In this document: piece by piece, positions 63,102 to 64,000 of the stretch
Layout of the letters: the number at the start of each line of letters is the position of its first letter
Position numbering within the stretch: the stretch's first letter is position 1
Position numbers and translations under genes: made by a program
The notes under the pieces: generated by a model
Told to the model about the DNA's origin: nothing
Databases searched by the model: none
What the model saw: the letters and a program-made list of their open reading frames with translations, nothing else
Origin: Sphingomonas sp. PR090111-T3T-6A
Lineage (GTDB): Bacteria > Pseudomonadota > Alphaproteobacteria > Sphingomonadales > Sphingomonadaceae
DNA: 64,000 nucleotides
Reading direction: 5' to 3'
Assembly (NCBI RefSeq): GCF_000383095.1
Contig: NZ_AORL01000022.1
Location: 308,294-372,293, forward strand

Positions 63102-63830
63102 ATGGGTGAAGGCGTTGGGGGCGTGAAGCTGCACGAGAGCTGGCGCGAGCCGCTCGGGGGCGAGTTCGCCAGCCCCTATATGGCCGCTTTGAAGGACTTC
63201 CTCGTCGCCGAGAAGGCCGCCGGCAAGCGCATCTTCCCCAAGGGCGGCGAATGGTTCCGCGCGCTCGACCTGACCCCGCTCGATCAGGTGCGCGTCGTGA
63301 TCCTGGGGCAGGATCCCTATCATGGCGAGGGGCAGGCGCATGGCCTGTGCTTCTCGGTGCAGCCGGGGGTTCGGCCGCCGCCCAGCCTCGTCAACATCTA
63401 CAAGGAGCTGAAGACCGACCTCGGCATCGATCCCCCCCGCCACGGCTTTCTGGAGCATTGGGCGAAGCAGGGGGTGTTATTGCTGAACTCGGTGCTGACG
63501 GTGGAGATGGGCCTCGCCGCCTCGCACCGCGACCGGGGCTGGGAGAAGTTCACCGACGCCGTGATCCGGCTGGTGGCGGCGAGGCAAGAGCCGGTCGTCT
63601 TCCTGCTCTGGGGCAGCTACGCGCAGAAGAAGGCGGGGTTCATCCCGTCGGTCGAGCGGGGCGGGCACCATCTGGTGCTGAAGGCGGCGCACCCCTCGCC
63701 GCTGTCGGCGCACAACGGCTTCTTCGGGTGCCGGCATTTCTCCAAGGCGAATGCGTTTCTGAAAGAGCGGGGGATGACGCCGATCGATTGGGCGCTTCCG
63801 GCCGCCGCAGGTATTGAACCGAGCTCGTAA
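63102..63830 (+). CDS. ung: Uracil-DNA glycosylase
   Basis: Ung removes uracil from DNA and starts base excision repair. The 242-residue protein has the catalytic [21 protein letters not shown] (catalytic Asp in DPYH), [20 protein letters not shown] and the His-containing [18 protein letters not shown] motif. It is cytoplasmic. The C-terminal tail ([12 protein letters not shown]) is slightly longer than usual. The start at ATG 63102 is a dozen residues before the conserved region. It runs toward the lower-GC gene at the window edge. Confidence 0.95.
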   Translation: MGEGVGGVKLHESWREPLGGEFASPYMAALKDFLVAEKAAGKRIFPKGGEWFRALDLTPLDQVRVVILGQDPYHGEGQAHGLCFSVQPGVRPPPSLVNIYKELKTDLGIDPPRHGFLEHWAKQGVLLLNSVLTVEMGLAASHRDRGWEKFTDAVIRLVAARQEPVVFLLWGSYAQKKAGFIPSVERGGHHLVLKAAHPSPLSAHNGFFGCRHFSKANAFLKERGMTPIDWALPAAAGIEPSS

Positions 63831-63872
63831 CGAGTTAGGTTTCGACCGGGCAAGCTTTGGGGGAGTGGCGTG

Positions 63873-64000
63873 ATGACGGAGCAGTCTACGGATCGCGGCG
63901 TTGAGGCCAAGAAGGCTACGCCAGCTAGAAAGGTTAGAAGGCCGAGCCCCCGGCCCTATCCAATGTTCACCCTAGAAAAATCCTTGAAAGTTCCCTTATT
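63873..64000 (+). CDS. N-terminus of a gene cut by the window edge; possible TIR-like nucleotide-binding protein
   Basis: An ATG with GGGGGAGTGG upstream opens a frame that runs to the end. The 42 complete codons give a basic start (MTEQSTDRGVEAKKATP, then ARKVRRPSPRP) and YPMFTLEKSLKVPL. Codons such as TCT, AGA, GTT and TTA are unlike the rest of the window and the local GC is lower, suggesting recent transfer. The YP-x2-TLE-x-[AS]L-x-[IV]P element recalls the N-terminus of predicted nucleotide-binding proteins with a C-terminal TIR-like (CAP12/PF10137) domain, used in phage defence. This match rests on memory of the pattern and 43 residues. Confidence 0.5.
   Translation, partial: MTEQSTDRGVEAKKATPARKVRRPSPRPYPMFTLEKSLKVPL

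Overview
The window is about 64 kb of GC-rich, densely packed chromosomal DNA. It reads as core genome of an alphaproteobacterium of the Sphingomonadaceae (Sphingomonas or a close relative). Pointers are the Entner-Doudoroff set zwf-pgl-edd, a single long RelA/SpoT homologue, CarD, alphaproteobacterial families DUF1489 and DUF1674, a SUV3/MgpS-type helicase, a Mic60-like gene beside hemD-hemC, a bacterial CDC48 ATPase, and a 608-residue Atm1 exporter that matches the Novosphingobium protein in length and glutathione-site residues. I see no rRNA, tRNA, CRISPR array, insertion sequence or prophage. The only gene-free stretch above 300 bases is 11681-11990, which seems to hold a small RNA.

Layout. 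1-3231: glucose-6-phosphate to KDPG (zwf partial, pgl, edd), closed by a terminator. 3407-9364: DUF952, (p)ppGpp synthetase/hydrolase, an HxlR regulator, RNA polymerase omega, and two lipid enzymes facing each other. 9371-15464: CDC48 ATPase, candidate sRNA, a LysR regulator, a peptidyl-prolyl isomerase, MgtE with a foldable leader, DUF1489. 15461-22718: two envelope GIN-domain proteins behind a palindromic operator, then CarD, ferredoxin, an S4 protein, a SUV3-like helicase and an M23 peptidase. 22761-28680: HerA-like ATPase, a TIGR02186/TauE pair, and an NfrB-like glycosyltransferase with an outer-membrane partner. 28827-34022: MarR, Mic60-like, hemD, hemC, then tsaD-gpsA and a DUF1674 gene. 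34069-43731: rsmB, rpe, heparinase-like, purH, with a flippase and polA facing them. 43855-49240: a His-rich exported protein, nadB with an ABC ATPase, small proteins and tldD. 49332-51124: sigma-54 controlled glnK-amt. 51126-56909: DUF442 protein, recQ, an exported thioredoxin, a tandem retropepsin-like protease and Atm1. 57083-58355: a second sigma-54 promoter driving a 44-residue peptide and PspC, then two small genes. 58413-63830: a Rieske oxygenase with a phytoene-desaturase-like partner, an RNA ligase-like protein, small envelope proteins, a VOC protein and ung. At 63873 a gene with clearly lower GC begins and runs off the window.

How they fit together. Most of the window is housekeeping: ED glycolysis, stringent response, haem, purine and NAD synthesis, DNA repair, rRNA and tRNA modification. 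The more novel parts are the sRNA candidate (11750-11823), the operator-controlled GIN pair, the truncated NfrA/NfrB-like exopolysaccharide pair, the sigma-54/PspC micro-operon, the Rieske/desaturase pair, and the edge gene, whose N-terminus recalls TIR-like nucleotide-binding defence effectors. All assignments come from reading the sequence; no database search was run.
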